In this document: piece by piece, positions 25,521-33,337 of the stretch
How the letters are laid out: every line of letters begins with the position of its first letter
Numbering within the stretch: position 1 is the stretch's first letter
Position numbers and translations under genes: made by a program
Notes under the pieces: generated by a model
Databases searched by the model: none
Told to the model about the DNA's origin: nothing
What the model saw: only the letters and a program-made list of their open reading frames with translations
DNA from: Candidatus Defluviilinea proxima
GTDB taxonomy: Bacteria; Chloroflexota; Anaerolineae; Anaerolineales; Villigracilaceae
Reading direction: 5' to 3'
Assembly (NCBI GenBank): GCA_016721115.1
Contig: JADKIW010000001.1
Span: forward strand, 2,619,501 to 2,683,500
Length of the DNA: 64,000 nucleotides

Positions 25521-27434
25521 TTAATTATCTTCCAATGCTTTCACTAAAAACTCGACTCGCTTTGTTTCAGCATCCAATATATTTTCGATCTTCAAAAATG
25601 CATGACCTTCATCTTCATACAAGAGAAAGTCAACCGTTTTTCCGAGTTCCAGAAGTTTATCACGGGTATCAATTGAATCGCTCGCTGGGCAACGTGGGTC
25701 ATTGCCTCCACAGATCATTTGCACAGGAGCCTGAATCTTATCTAAAAAGAAATAAGGTGAGGCGTTGTACCAACGCTCATAATTCTCTTTGGGGTCGCCC
25801 ATATTTTCAATGTTCCAATGTTGCAGATCTTCGCGTGCATCATTATGTGATTTGAGCCAATTGGTAAACGGCACGATCGCCGAGCCCGCGCACCACAACT
25901 CAGGAAACTGCGTTAAACATGTCATTGTCAAATAGCCGCCGTGGCTTCGGCCTGTCACTGCAACCTTATTCGCAATCCCTTCATGCAAAAGATACTGCGC
26001 GCCTGCCACTACATCACGTGTATCCACGCCACCCATATCGAACTGTGCGGCATATTGCCACTTGCGCCCATATCCGGTCGAGCCGCGATAATTCGGGCAC
26101 AACACCACAACCCCTCGGCTTGCCAAATGTGCCATGATCGGATTCCACTCCGCCGAGTAATGCCAATTCGGTCCGCCATGGATCATTACCACTGCAGGCG
26201 CGGGCACTTGTTGTGAACTAAACAATAGCGCAGGGATTTGTGCGCCGTCCATGCCTGCGTATTGGATTTCCTCGGGCATGACAAACTCAGCCTTTGATAA
26301 CTCTTCTGGCAACGAATGTGTTAATTGGATAGCCTCACCTGACTCAACATCGATCATCCAAAGATCAGGTGGCTGGCTGGGACTACTAAACATTGTCACT
26401 ATCCGCTTCATATCGGACGTGAACCTGATTCCGTTATGGATGCCTTTTCCAACCCGATACTTTTCTTGTCCTTCCGTGCTGACATTGTGCCCGAAGGGTA
26501 GCGGAGCGAAGCGCAGTCGAAGCACATTGTTATCCGTAGGGCCTACTTCAATCCAATTCACCGCGCCTTTGCTTTGCGTGTAGGCAATTTGGTGAGTGGA
26601 TGTATCCGTTGAATTATCTAATACAAATGTTGCAGACTGCGAATCCCCTTCGCTTTGCGTGACCCACACAACCTCTTTTGTTTTTAGATCATACATCCCG
26701 ATATCAAACCAGTCATGAGCATCAGAGTGAAAGGCGAGTTTGCTTCCATTGGGTGACCATTCGGGTTCGTGTGCATTCAACGGGATTTGAGTAACTTCTT
26801 TCGTTTCTACATCAACAATGAATATCCCGTAATCCTGTCCATGCATTTCGCATGAGACAGCGAGATGTTTTCCATCCGGTGACCATTCCACCTGCCAGGC
26901 AGGGTGACCGGTGTCCAGCACCAGTTGCGGCTCGCCGCCAATTGATGAAATGATGTATGCGCTGAAATGTCCCTGCTCATCGCTGAGAAACGCAAGTTGA
27001 CTTCCATCCGGTGACCAACAGAAGTTCGGTTGCAAAGCATAATTGATGTTTGGTGTTAGATCAGTGTGCGTATTAGTAGATGGGTCAAAGACAACAAGAT
27101 GATAACTTTCACTGCCGTCTACATCCAGAACATAAGCAAGTTGTGAGCCATTGGGGGAGTAGCGTGGATTAAATTTTCCGCCAGAACTAGATGTAATTTG
27201 CCTAATGTTTTCCTCGCCCCACGTTTCGGCTGCGCTTTTTGCTGTGAATGTTTCCGTCCTGAGCGGTGTTTGCTCAGCCCGCAGTCGAAGTATGCTCCGC
27301 TCAGCGAGGAGTAATTCGTAAATCTGCCATTCGCCGGTCTTGTTCCATGCGAAAGCGAGTTTAGAGTCGTCGGGAGAAATGTCAAAATGGGAATCGACGT
27401 ATGGAACGCGTAGGAGTTGGTTGAGGTTGAGCAA
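25521..27434 (-). CDS. S9-family peptidase (acylaminoacyl/dipeptidyl peptidase-like) with in-frame repeat insertions
   Basis: The N-terminal 380 residues form a beta-propeller with repeated S-P-D-G-S-x-L-A-F motifs (FSPDGS.LAF-like blades). The C-terminal alpha/beta-hydrolase has nucleophile Ser in VTGRSHGGYLT, Asp in CGGNDPRCPASD and His in EDEGHAFLK. It probably cleaves short or acylated peptides in the cytoplasm. TTG at 27434 starts it with GGAG inside the previous stop region, 6 bases after the corrinoid protein. Two stretches, translated as ILRLRAEQTPLRT and VLRLRFAPLPFG, arise from REP-like DNA with the shared 10-mer gcagtcgaag and look like loop insertions in the propeller. Confidence 0.87.
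   Translation of the reverse strand: MLNLNQLLRVPYVDSHFDISPDDSKLAFAWNKTGEWQIYELLLAERSILRLRAEQTPLRTETFTAKSAAETWGEENIRQITSSSGGKFNPRYSPNGSQLAYVLDVDGSESYHLVVFDPSTNTHTDLTPNINYALQPNFCWSPDGSQLAFLSDEQGHFSAYIISSIGGEPQLVLDTGHPAWQVEWSPDGKHLAVSCEMHGQDYGIFIVDVETKEVTQIPLNAHEPEWSPNGSKLAFHSDAHDWFDIGMYDLKTKEVVWVTQSEGDSQSATFVLDNSTDTSTHQIAYTQSKGAVNWIEVGPTDNNVLRLRFAPLPFGHNVSTEGQEKYRVGKGIHNGIRFTSDMKRIVTMFSSPSQPPDLWMIDVESGEAIQLTHSLPEELSKAEFVMPEEIQYAGMDGAQIPALLFSSQQVPAPAVVMIHGGPNWHYSAEWNPIMAHLASRGVVVLCPNYRGSTGYGRKWQYAAQFDMGGVDTRDVVAGAQYLLHEGIANKVAVTGRSHGGYLTMTCLTQFPELWCAGSAIVPFTNWLKSHNDAREDLQHWNIENMGDPKENYERWYNASPYFFLDKIQAPVQMICGGNDPRCPASDSIDTRDKLLELGKTVDFLLYEDEGHAFLKIENILDAETKRVEFLVKALEDN
26470..26525. repeat. REP-like element inserted in the S9 peptidase coding sequence, copy A
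   Basis: GTCCTTCCGTGCTGA..AGGGTAGCGGAGCGAAGCGC..GCAGTCGAAGCAC, ending with the 10-mer gcagtcgaag (26513-26522) shared with copy B. It adds an in-frame segment to a propeller loop. Confidence 0.6.
27253..27305. repeat. REP-like element inserted in the S9 peptidase coding sequence, copy B
   Basis: CCGTCCTGAGCGGTGTTTGC..CAGCCCGCAGTCGAAG, with gcagtcgaag at 27281-27290. Its minus-strand translation (ILRLRAEQTPLRT) resembles that of copy A, so both lie in the same orientation and frame. Confidence 0.6.
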
Positions 27435-27440
27435 AGAGGG

Positions 27441-28091
27441 TCACTCCTTTCCAACCAACCTCTTAGCCAATTGCACAGCGCCAATAGCATCTTCTGATGT
27501 GCCATTTGCATTGATCTTTGTCGCCCAATCTTTCGTGATCGGTGCGCCACCTACCATCACTTGAATGCGCGGACGCAAGCCTTCCTTATCCAACTCTTCG
27601 ATCAACTCACGTTGCCGCACCATTGTTGTTGTGAGAAGTGCGCTCAAGCCGATCAGATTGGCATCAATTTCGAGTGCCTTGCCGATGATCTTCTCAGCGG
27701 ATTGATCTACACCCAGATCAACGACCTCAAAGCCCGAAGCGGTGAGCATGGTGCCAACGAGAGTCTTTCCGATCTCGTGAATATCTCCTTCGACGGTTGC
27801 GAGCACGACGCGTCCCATCATCTCGCGCGCTTCGCCGAGTTTCAATAACTCAGGTTCCAGCACTGCCACTGCCGCTTTCATCGCTTCGCCTGCCATCACC
27901 AGCTCAGGTAGAAAGGCTTCGCCTTTGCCGAACAGGTCGCCAATATAGTTCACACCTTGCACGAATCCTTTTGTGATGGCGTCCAAAGGTGGCATGCCCA
28001 CCTCAATGGATTTTTGTGCCAGCTCGATTGCAATTTCTTTTTCGCCTTCGATGATGCTTTGTGCCATTTGCTTATAAAGTTCTTCAAACAT
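27441..28091 (-). CDS. Methyltransferase cognate corrinoid protein (B12-binding, MtbC/MtmC-like)
   Basis: A 216-residue corrinoid protein. Residues 1-90 are the helical cap domain; the cobalamin-binding Rossmann domain follows with the DxHxxG motif in EGDIHEIGKTL (H105 is the lower axial ligand), SGFEVVDLGVD and VMVGGAPIT. It carries the methyl group between an MttB-type enzyme and a second methyltransferase, normally to tetrahydrofolate or CoM. The stop codon overlaps the ribosome-binding site of the S9 gene. It sits 64 bases downstream of a GntR gene on the same strand, so GntR, corrinoid protein, S9 peptidase and MttB form one operon-like block. Confidence 0.92.
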   Translation of the reverse strand: MFEELYKQMAQSIIEGEKEIAIELAQKSIEVGMPPLDAITKGFVQGVNYIGDLFGKGEAFLPELVMAGEAMKAAVAVLEPELLKLGEAREMMGRVVLATVEGDIHEIGKTLVGTMLTASGFEVVDLGVDQSAEKIIGKALEIDANLIGLSALLTTTMVRQRELIEELDKEGLRPRIQVMVGGAPITKDWATKINANGTSEDAIGAVQLAKRLVGKE

Positions 28092-28112
28092 AATTTCTCC
28101 TAATATGAAATC

Positions 28113-28126
28113 AGCCAGCTGGCTGG
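28113..28126. promoter_or_regulatory. Perfect 14-base palindrome upstream of the corrinoid gene
   Basis: CAGCCAGCTGGCTG lies 22 bases upstream of the corrinoid protein start on the minus strand, in the gap after the GntR gene. It could be a regulator site or a small hairpin; no T-run follows, so it is not a typical terminator. Confidence 0.35.
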
Positions 28127-28165
28127 CGGGATTATGGGAGCAAACTCCCTGATACCATCTTTAAT

Positions 28166-28903
28166 TTATAGACCCAAATGCTTTGTCTTTTCGTCCAATA
28201 ACGTTTGCGGAACCCCCAAATATGATACAAGCTGATTGCCAATTTCGCGAATATGTTCCACGGCGCGTTGCTCGGCCAGATCTGGGTTACGCGCCTCGAT
28301 CGCCTCGGCAATGGCAAGATGTTCTCGATATTCCTCTTTGACGCTTTCCTCCAGCGCCTCAGGGTATTCGAACATCGCCTGATACAACATCCAATCGGGG
28401 AAAGAGTTTGCGGCCATTTTATACGCGCGCATGAGCGCGGAGTTTTTTGATGCATCCGCAATCGTGAAGTGGAAGTCCACGCTGAGCTTGTGGGAAGCAG
28501 ACATCTGATCCAATCGAATCAACTTTTTGGATTGGCTGACGATCCGCTTCAATGCCTCGACGTGTGCCTGCTCCCGGTTAAGAGCCGCTGCCCGGTTGAC
28601 AGCTTTTTCCAGCAATAAACGTGTGGCGTAGGATTCTGCGATCTCTTCTTGTGATGGCTGTGGCACGCGCACCCCGCGATACGGCACACGCTCCGCAAGA
28701 CCAGCGGCATCGAGCAAGTCCAATGCCTCTCGGACGGGAGTCATGCTAACGCCAAGTTGTGACGCGATGTCTTCCTGTCTCAGCCAGACGCCGGGCTTGT
28801 ACTGACCAGAGATGATCTTCTCGAGCAAGGCATCAAAAATATCCTCTTTGAGAGGCCTCTTTGTGTTGAGTTCAATTTCTTCTTTGAGTGGGGAGTTGGT
28901 CAT
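28166..28903 (-). CDS. GntR-family transcriptional regulator (FCD/FadR subfamily)
   Basis: The N-terminal 75 residues are a GntR winged helix-turn-helix (DIFDALLEKIISGQYKPGVWLRQEDIASQLGVSMTPVREALDLLDAAGLAE). The rest is an FCD all-helical sensor domain with conserved metal-binding positions, for example D-F-H in SVDFHFTI and H in EEYREHLAI. Such proteins repress or activate catabolic operons and respond to a small acid or metabolite. ATG at 28903 follows AGAGGT; an in-frame GTG at 28909 is less well placed. As the first gene of the corrinoid/MttB block it most likely controls that block and itself through the site at 28927. Confidence 0.92.
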   Translation of the reverse strand: MTNSPLKEEIELNTKRPLKEDIFDALLEKIISGQYKPGVWLRQEDIASQLGVSMTPVREALDLLDAAGLAERVPYRGVRVPQPSQEEIAESYATRLLLEKAVNRAAALNREQAHVEALKRIVSQSKKLIRLDQMSASHKLSVDFHFTIADASKNSALMRAYKMAANSFPDWMLYQAMFEYPEALEESVKEEYREHLAIAEAIEARNPDLAEQRAVEHIREIGNQLVSYLGVPQTLLDEKTKHLGL

Positions 28904-28926
28904 CAGCACCTCTATGGACTGATGAC

Positions 28927-28945
28927 ATTATAAATTGTATATAAT
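28927..28945 (-). promoter_or_regulatory. Promoter/operator of the GntR gene
   Basis: ATTATAAATTGTATATAAT is an inverted repeat (ATTATA..TATAAT) containing AATTGTATA, similar to the TTGTATACAA-type operators of FCD regulators. On the minus strand TATAAT (28932-28927) would be the -10 box, 23 bases before the ATG. It overlaps the stop of nadD. Confidence 0.45.
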
Positions 28946-29580
28946 CATTTGGGCAGGTTGAGGAGGGATGTATCTGCCTGATAAAGCTGATGTTCCTCAA
29001 TGTATTCATACACCGCTGGATGTAGATAATAGCGGAATGGTTTGCCGTCCGCAATGCGACTCCGTATTTCACGCGAGGCGATCTCGAGAAGCGGCGCATC
29101 CACATAATGGACCTTGGAACTGATGCCCGGTAATTGCTGTTCCAACGCTTCGAGATTTTCCTGTTCGCCTGGGCGGTGCATTACGCCCACCCAGTGACAG
29201 GCTTGCAGAAGTTCTTTCGGTCGATTCCACTTGGGCAGGTCTCGCAACGAGTCGCCGCCGATGATGGGCGTAATATCTGAATCGGGATATTGATCTGCGA
29301 CCAATTGGATCGTATCCAGTGTGTAATGCGGACCGGGTCGATCCAACTCGACGTGTGACAGCTCGAAAGTGGGGTTATCTTGAATGGCGAGTTCAACCAT
29401 CGCAAGGCGATGCTCAACGGATGTGATGAGTTGATCCTGTTTATGCGGAGGGTTGGGGGTGAGAATCCACAAGAGACGGTCGAGGTCGAGTTGGGAGAAT
29501 GCTTCAGAAGCGAGGATCAAGTGACCGAGATGCGGCGGGTCGAATGTGCCGCCAAAGAGACCGATCTGTTCACGGGACAT
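28945..29580 (-). CDS. nadD: Nicotinate-nucleotide adenylyltransferase
   Basis: QIGLFGGTFDPPHLGHLILA is the T/HxGH nucleotidyltransferase signature of NadD. SxR..I near the C-terminus (EIRSRIADGKPFRYYLHPAVYEYI) is the second ATP-binding motif. It converts nicotinate mononucleotide and ATP to deamido-NAD in NAD biosynthesis. The 211-residue length is usual. It has its own ATG at 29580 and lies in front of the GntR gene on the same strand, but the functions are unrelated. No ribosome-silencing factor follows, unlike many nadD loci. Confidence 0.93.
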   Translation of the reverse strand: MSREQIGLFGGTFDPPHLGHLILASEAFSQLDLDRLLWILTPNPPHKQDQLITSVEHRLAMVELAIQDNPTFELSHVELDRPGPHYTLDTIQLVADQYPDSDITPIIGGDSLRDLPKWNRPKELLQACHWVGVMHRPGEQENLEALEQQLPGISSKVHYVDAPLLEIASREIRSRIADGKPFRYYLHPAVYEYIEEHQLYQADTSLLNLPK

Positions 29581-29847
29581 GTTGGAAGTATAACTTATGT
29601 CTCGCTCCCTGCGCCGTCCTCGGCACAGGGCTTGCTCGCAAATCGCCGCCGGGGACGGCGGCTTGAGCTTATTATTTTCATTTCATTCCACTTCTCTAAC
29701 GCTCAGCCCTACTCAACCACCGAAATACTTTTGAATCCTGCTACAATTCCGCCAACCATAGCGAAATTCCACAAAAAATCAACAAACTCCATCCTTGGTT
29801 TTCCCTTTGTGCTCTTCGTGCCTTTTGTGGTTAAAAAGGAAATTATT
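29581..29847. other. Intergenic region between nadD and the FAD oxidoreductase
   Basis: This holds GC-rich repeat remnants (CGCCGTCC..GGGGACGGCGG, about 29610-29662, arms GCCGTCC/GGACGGC) and a partial REP element (TACTCAACCACCGAAAT near 29710). AAAAAGGAAAT at about 29834-29843 is the ribosome-binding site of the next gene. No gene is supported here. Confidence 0.5.
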
Positions 29848-31017
29848 ATGACTCAAACTTACGATGCCATCGTCATCGGTGCAGGTGTGATGGGCGCTAG
29901 TACCGCCTTTCACCTCGCCGAGCGTGGACTCAAAGTCGCCATCCTCGAACGCAAGGTCACTGCGTCTGGCGCAACTGGCTATTCCAGCGGACTTGTCCGT
30001 ATGCACTATGATCTCAAGGTTGAATGTGAGCTGGCGTTTATCAGCTATAAAAACTACTATTCCAATTGGAAGGAGCGGGTTGGCGGGGATTGCGGTTTCA
30101 TCAACACAGGCTTTTTGCAAATTTCCAAGCGCGAACATGAAGCGCAATTGCGTGGTAATGTCATTAATCAGCGGAGTATTGGCATCAATACGTCGGTTGT
30201 ATCTGCCGATGATGTGAAGAAGCTCTTCCCTGATCTGGTCACCGAGCATTTTGACTTTACCGCCTATGAGCCTGATTCAGGCTATGGTGATGCGACTCTC
30301 ACGACCAACTCGTTCATCGATGCCGCCAAACGCAACGGCGCAACGTTGATCCAGAATTGTGAAGTGACTGCCATCCACGTATCAGGCGGACGGGTAACAG
30401 GCGTCAGCACCACCAAAGGTGAATTTGCGGCGCCGACAGTTGTCAATGCGGCGGGACCGTGGGCGAAGCATGTCGCAAAACTCGCTGATGTTGAAATCCC
30501 GCTTGAGACGTGGACGCACGATGTGGCGTTTCTCCATCGCCCAGCATCCCTTGGTAAGATCCCTACAGTGATCGACGATACTATCAATTGTTACTTTCGC
30601 CCTGAGGGTGGTGCGCTGATTCTTGCCGCAGGTGAAGATGAATCGATGCGCGGTGAAGGGCCCGATGCCGAAGACCAGACACCAACGCCTACTTTTCTTG
30701 ACAAGCTCGTCGATGCCATGCTTCAACGCATTCCGAAACTTGAAGAGAGCGGTTTACACTCCATCCATGTGGGGCGCGATGGTATTACGCCAGACCAGCG
30801 CGCCATCTATAGCGGCACGGACTTGGGTGGTTTCTACCTTGCCTGTGGCTTGAGCGGCACGGGATTCAAAACGTCGCCTGCGGCGGGTGCAAGTATGGCA
30901 GAGTTGATTTTGGATGGAACACCAAAGACGGTGGATATCACGCCGTTTCGATTCAGTCGCTTCGCGGAGGGGAAGTTGTTGGAAGGCGAATATGGGTATG
31001 GGAATATTTGGAAATAG
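29848..31017 (+). CDS. FAD-dependent oxidoreductase (DAO family, sarcosine/dimethylglycine oxidase-like)
   Basis: YDAIVIGAGVMGASTAFHLAERGLKVAILER is a Rossmann FAD-binding GxGxxG motif at the N-terminus. TGYSSGLVRMHYD fits the loop near the covalent or tightly bound flavin, and FYLACGLSGTGFKTSPAAG is the conserved C-terminal FAD-binding motif of the DAO family. At 389 residues it matches the beta subunit-type sarcosine/glycine oxidases, which oxidise secondary or tertiary amino acids. ATG at 29848 has an AAGGAAAT site; an upstream extension would read antisense through nadD. Its position opposite the methylamine-type block makes an N-methylated amino acid a plausible substrate. Confidence 0.87.
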   Translation: MTQTYDAIVIGAGVMGASTAFHLAERGLKVAILERKVTASGATGYSSGLVRMHYDLKVECELAFISYKNYYSNWKERVGGDCGFINTGFLQISKREHEAQLRGNVINQRSIGINTSVVSADDVKKLFPDLVTEHFDFTAYEPDSGYGDATLTTNSFIDAAKRNGATLIQNCEVTAIHVSGGRVTGVSTTKGEFAAPTVVNAAGPWAKHVAKLADVEIPLETWTHDVAFLHRPASLGKIPTVIDDTINCYFRPEGGALILAAGEDESMRGEGPDAEDQTPTPTFLDKLVDAMLQRIPKLEESGLHSIHVGRDGITPDQRAIYSGTDLGGFYLACGLSGTGFKTSPAAGASMAELILDGTPKTVDITPFRFSRFAEGKLLEGEYGYGNIWK

Positions 31018-31031
31018 AAAAAGAAAGGCCT

Positions 31032-31628
31032 ATGAAGATGAGAGAAAGAGCAGATATCATTAAAGACATATGTGAGTATATAAATCAAGACGAAGATACA
31101 AAAGCCATTAACATACTTTTATCAGAATACAAATTCATACCTATGGGTGAGAATAAATCAAGGAACTACAACCATTTCGAAAAGCTTCAAGTTTTTCTTC
31201 GCGATGGATTCACAGATAGGTATTCTGGAGCTAAATTATTTTTTCCACCTGTATTGAAGATATTATCAACCAAACTACCTCAGGATTTTCCTTACCAAAA
31301 GAATTGGAGATTAGATAAGTGTCATATTGCATATTGGGAATTGATTCCAACAATTGATCATATTATCCCTGTGTCTAGGGGTGGAAAAGATGAATTTGAT
31401 AATTGGATTTGTACATCACAACTCAGAAATAGCATCAAAAGCAACTGGTTGCTAGAGGAATTGGGATGGAAATTACACGGTCCACGTGATCTCAAGGTAT
31501 GGGACGGAATGCTTAACTGGTTTATCGAACAAGTAAACAAAAACAACAAGTATTTAGACGACACCTATATAAAGCCATGGTACAAAGCAATAGCAAAAGC
31601 AAATTTGATTCTAGATGCAGGCGTATAA
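31032..31628 (+). CDS. HNH endonuclease-like protein
   Basis: The C-terminal half contains IDHIIPVSRGGKDEFDNW followed by QLRNSIKSN, an HNH beta-beta-alpha metal motif with the His-Asn-His/Asn order. The N-terminal half is helical and charged. The 198-residue protein is AT-rich and lysine/isoleucine-rich compared with the flanking genes, suggesting recent transfer. ATG at 31032 is used with AAAGG upstream; a start at 31008 would overlap the previous gene. It could be a stand-alone homing- or restriction-type nuclease, but no methyltransferase or recognition subunit is nearby. Confidence 0.72.
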   Translation: MKMRERADIIKDICEYINQDEDTKAINILLSEYKFIPMGENKSRNYNHFEKLQVFLRDGFTDRYSGAKLFFPPVLKILSTKLPQDFPYQKNWRLDKCHIAYWELIPTIDHIIPVSRGGKDEFDNWICTSQLRNSIKSNWLLEELGWKLHGPRDLKVWDGMLNWFIEQVNKNNKYLDDTYIKPWYKAIAKANLILDAGV

Positions 31629-31629
31629 T
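31624..31629 (+). promoter_or_regulatory. -10 box of a leaderless promoter (VOC gene)
   Basis: TATAAT ends exactly 6 bases before the ATG at 31636, placing the transcription start on the start codon. The box lies inside the last codons of the HNH gene. Confidence 0.55.
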
Positions 31630-31635
31630 TTCAAT

Positions 31636-32058
31636 ATGAAACAGTCAATCATCCATATTGCGTTGGTCGTCAGGGACTATGACGAAGCGATCTCTTTTTA
31701 TACAGAGAAACTGCATTTTACATTGGTTGAAGATACATATCAGCCAGAACAGGATAAGCGCTGGGTGGTGGTCGCGCCTCCCAATGCCAATGGCACTACC
31801 CTTCTTTTGGCGAAAGCATCGAAGCCCGAGCAGGAACCTTTCATTGGCAATCAAACAGGCGGCAGGGTTTTCCTCTTTCTGAGCACTGATGATTTCTGGC
31901 GTGATTACAACGAGATGGTTTCCAAAGGCATCAAATTCATCCGACCACCTAAAGAAGCCCCATATGGAATAGTCGCTGTTTTTGAAGACCTATATGGCAA
32001 TCTGTGGGATCTACTGCAACTCAACGCCGATCATCCCCTATACAAGTACAACTCCTGA
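31636..32058 (+). CDS. VOC (glyoxalase/bleomycin resistance) family protein
   Basis: A 140-residue protein with paired beta-alpha-beta-beta-beta modules: IIHIALVVRDYDEAISFYTEKLHFTLVED, then VFLFLSTDDFWRDYNEMVSKGIKFI and AVFEDLYGNLWDLLQ. H7 (IHIAL) and E/D residues in the VFEDLYGN module are the usual metal ligands. VOC enzymes and binding proteins act on glyoxal adducts, catechols or antibiotics; the substrate here is unknown. ATG at 31636 is preferred to 31615, since TATAAT (31624-31629) lies between them. Confidence 0.85.
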   Translation: MKQSIIHIALVVRDYDEAISFYTEKLHFTLVEDTYQPEQDKRWVVVAPPNANGTTLLLAKASKPEQEPFIGNQTGGRVFLFLSTDDFWRDYNEMVSKGIKFIRPPKEAPYGIVAVFEDLYGNLWDLLQLNADHPLYKYNS

Positions 32059-32075
32059 ATTCAAAAAACACATCC

Positions 32076-32891
32076 ATGTTGGCTTCTCATCCCTCCGCCG
32101 CTCTTGAATATTGGTTCTTCAAAGTCAACGCAGGTCCAGTTGCCTTGATCGTGGATTGGATCGAGCGTCGCAAGAACAATGAGCATGTGTTGCGTGTCAG
32201 TGTCCATTCGCCATATAAGCGCGAAGTCATCTTTGAGAAACTGGATTCCCTTATGCCCAAGGATATCTTCATGACCGCCGAGCGGACAGTTGGACATGCG
32301 GGAGAAGTTTCGTGGGATTTGACGATCGTCCCGAACGGCGATTGGGTCGAGCCAGATATCTTCCCTGCCCGGTTGTTGAAGATGCCCGACTTGTTATCCT
32401 TCGGTGCGCCTCTTGTGACATTCAGTGGTTGGATCCGCCACGGCTCGCATCAAACCACTCTGGGCCGTGTGCCTGGTTCCATCACCCAATATTGGGGACG
32501 TCAACTGGCAGTGGAGTGGTGGTGGGTATCGGCCCATCAGTTTGACCGTGAGGGAATCGTGGTTGAAGGCACCATTCTTCGATCCAGGCTATGGGGCACG
32601 TCCATGCAGATGCCGCTCGCGTTTCTTTATCTGCGTCAGCAGGATAAAAAGGAATTGATTATTGCACCCGCCAGCCTTGCCCAAGTCCGTGGCACGCCTG
32701 AGAACTTTCAAGTGGAGTTTCAACGATTGGGCAAAGAGAAGGTCACTTTGATTTGCAAGGGACGCGAATATGGCGACTTCGGAGATAACATCATTAATAC
32801 ACTAACTGGTGATATGGAACTTCGTGAAGGGGAGCGTTTGATCGCGCGTGCATTAGGCACGGCTGGGCTTGAGCGCCATTATCCAAGTTGA
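32076..32891 (+). CDS. Hypothetical beta-rich protein (lipocalin/tocopherol-cyclase-like?)
   Basis: A 271-residue soluble protein without signal peptide. It has many Trp and Tyr residues (EYWFFKVNAG, GSITQYWGRQLAVEWWWVSAHQFD) and alternating hydrophobic strands, recalling the split-barrel lipocalin-like proteins (CrtC/AttH or tocopherol cyclase class) with W-W-W-V-S-A-H-Q-F. This resemblance is weak and I do not assign a function. ATG at 32076 is chosen; an in-frame start at 32004 would lie in the previous gene. It follows the VOC gene by 17 bases and may share its transcript. Confidence 0.55.
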   Translation: MLASHPSAALEYWFFKVNAGPVALIVDWIERRKNNEHVLRVSVHSPYKREVIFEKLDSLMPKDIFMTAERTVGHAGEVSWDLTIVPNGDWVEPDIFPARLLKMPDLLSFGAPLVTFSGWIRHGSHQTTLGRVPGSITQYWGRQLAVEWWWVSAHQFDREGIVVEGTILRSRLWGTSMQMPLAFLYLRQQDKKELIIAPASLAQVRGTPENFQVEFQRLGKEKVTLICKGREYGDFGDNIINTLTGDMELREGERLIARALGTAGLERHYPS

Positions 32892-32934
32892 TGCCCGAAA
32901 ATGATACATTTGGAATAGCGGATAGGGGTCTTGA

Positions 32935-32945
32935 TATACTATAGT
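32935..32945 (+). promoter_or_regulatory. -10 region of the AraC-type gene
   Basis: TATACT (32935-32940) and overlapping TATAGT (32940-32945) precede the ATG at 32952. TATAGT leaves 6 bases before the ATG, again a leaderless arrangement. Confidence 0.45.
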
Positions 32946-32951
32946 TTGCCT

Positions 32952-33332
32952 ATGGTGACCGACACTTTAAACACTCAAGAATATTCTGAGACCATCGAGG
33001 ACATAAAGCTGTACATCCGTACGCACATTCACGAAGACCTGAATCGCGAAGTGTTGGCAGATGTTGCAGGCTTCTCTGTGCCACACTTCCATCGCGTCTT
33101 CACGGCGCAGGTTGGCGAGAGCGCGGTTAGTTATGTCCGCCGTCTGCGGCTGGAACGTGCAGGGCGTAAACTCCGCATGGGTGCTGTGGATATCACGGAG
33201 GTGGCCCGTGCAGCGGGGTACGAGTCGCATGCGGCGTTCAGCAAAGCATTCAAACAGCAGTACGGTCTCAGTCCCAGTGAGTTCCGTCAACTTGGTTGTA
33301 GTGCCGCCACCCAACTTCTGTCCAAAGGATAA
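32952..33332 (+). CDS. AraC-family transcriptional regulator, DNA-binding domain only
   Basis: Two helix-turn-helix motifs are visible: NREVLADVAGFSVPHFHRVFTAQVGESAVSYVRRLRLERA and ITEVARAAGYESHAAFSKAFKQQYGLSPSEFR, the AraC/XylS signature. At 126 residues it has no separate effector-binding domain, unlike Rob- or XylS-type members, so a ligand would have to act elsewhere or none may be needed. The gene is followed 5 bases later by a VOC protein and probably regulates the small operon. ATG at 32952 is preferred over 32931 because of the -10 position. Confidence 0.88.
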   Translation: MVTDTLNTQEYSETIEDIKLYIRTHIHEDLNREVLADVAGFSVPHFHRVFTAQVGESAVSYVRRLRLERAGRKLRMGAVDITEVARAAGYESHAAFSKAFKQQYGLSPSEFRQLGCSAATQLLSKG

Positions 33333-33337
33333 ACAAA

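Noticed and set aside
29380..29847. Long N-terminal extension of the FAD oxidoreductase
   Set aside because: It would read antisense through nadD and repeat DNA, and the FAD-binding motif begins at ATG 29848 with a good ribosome-binding site.
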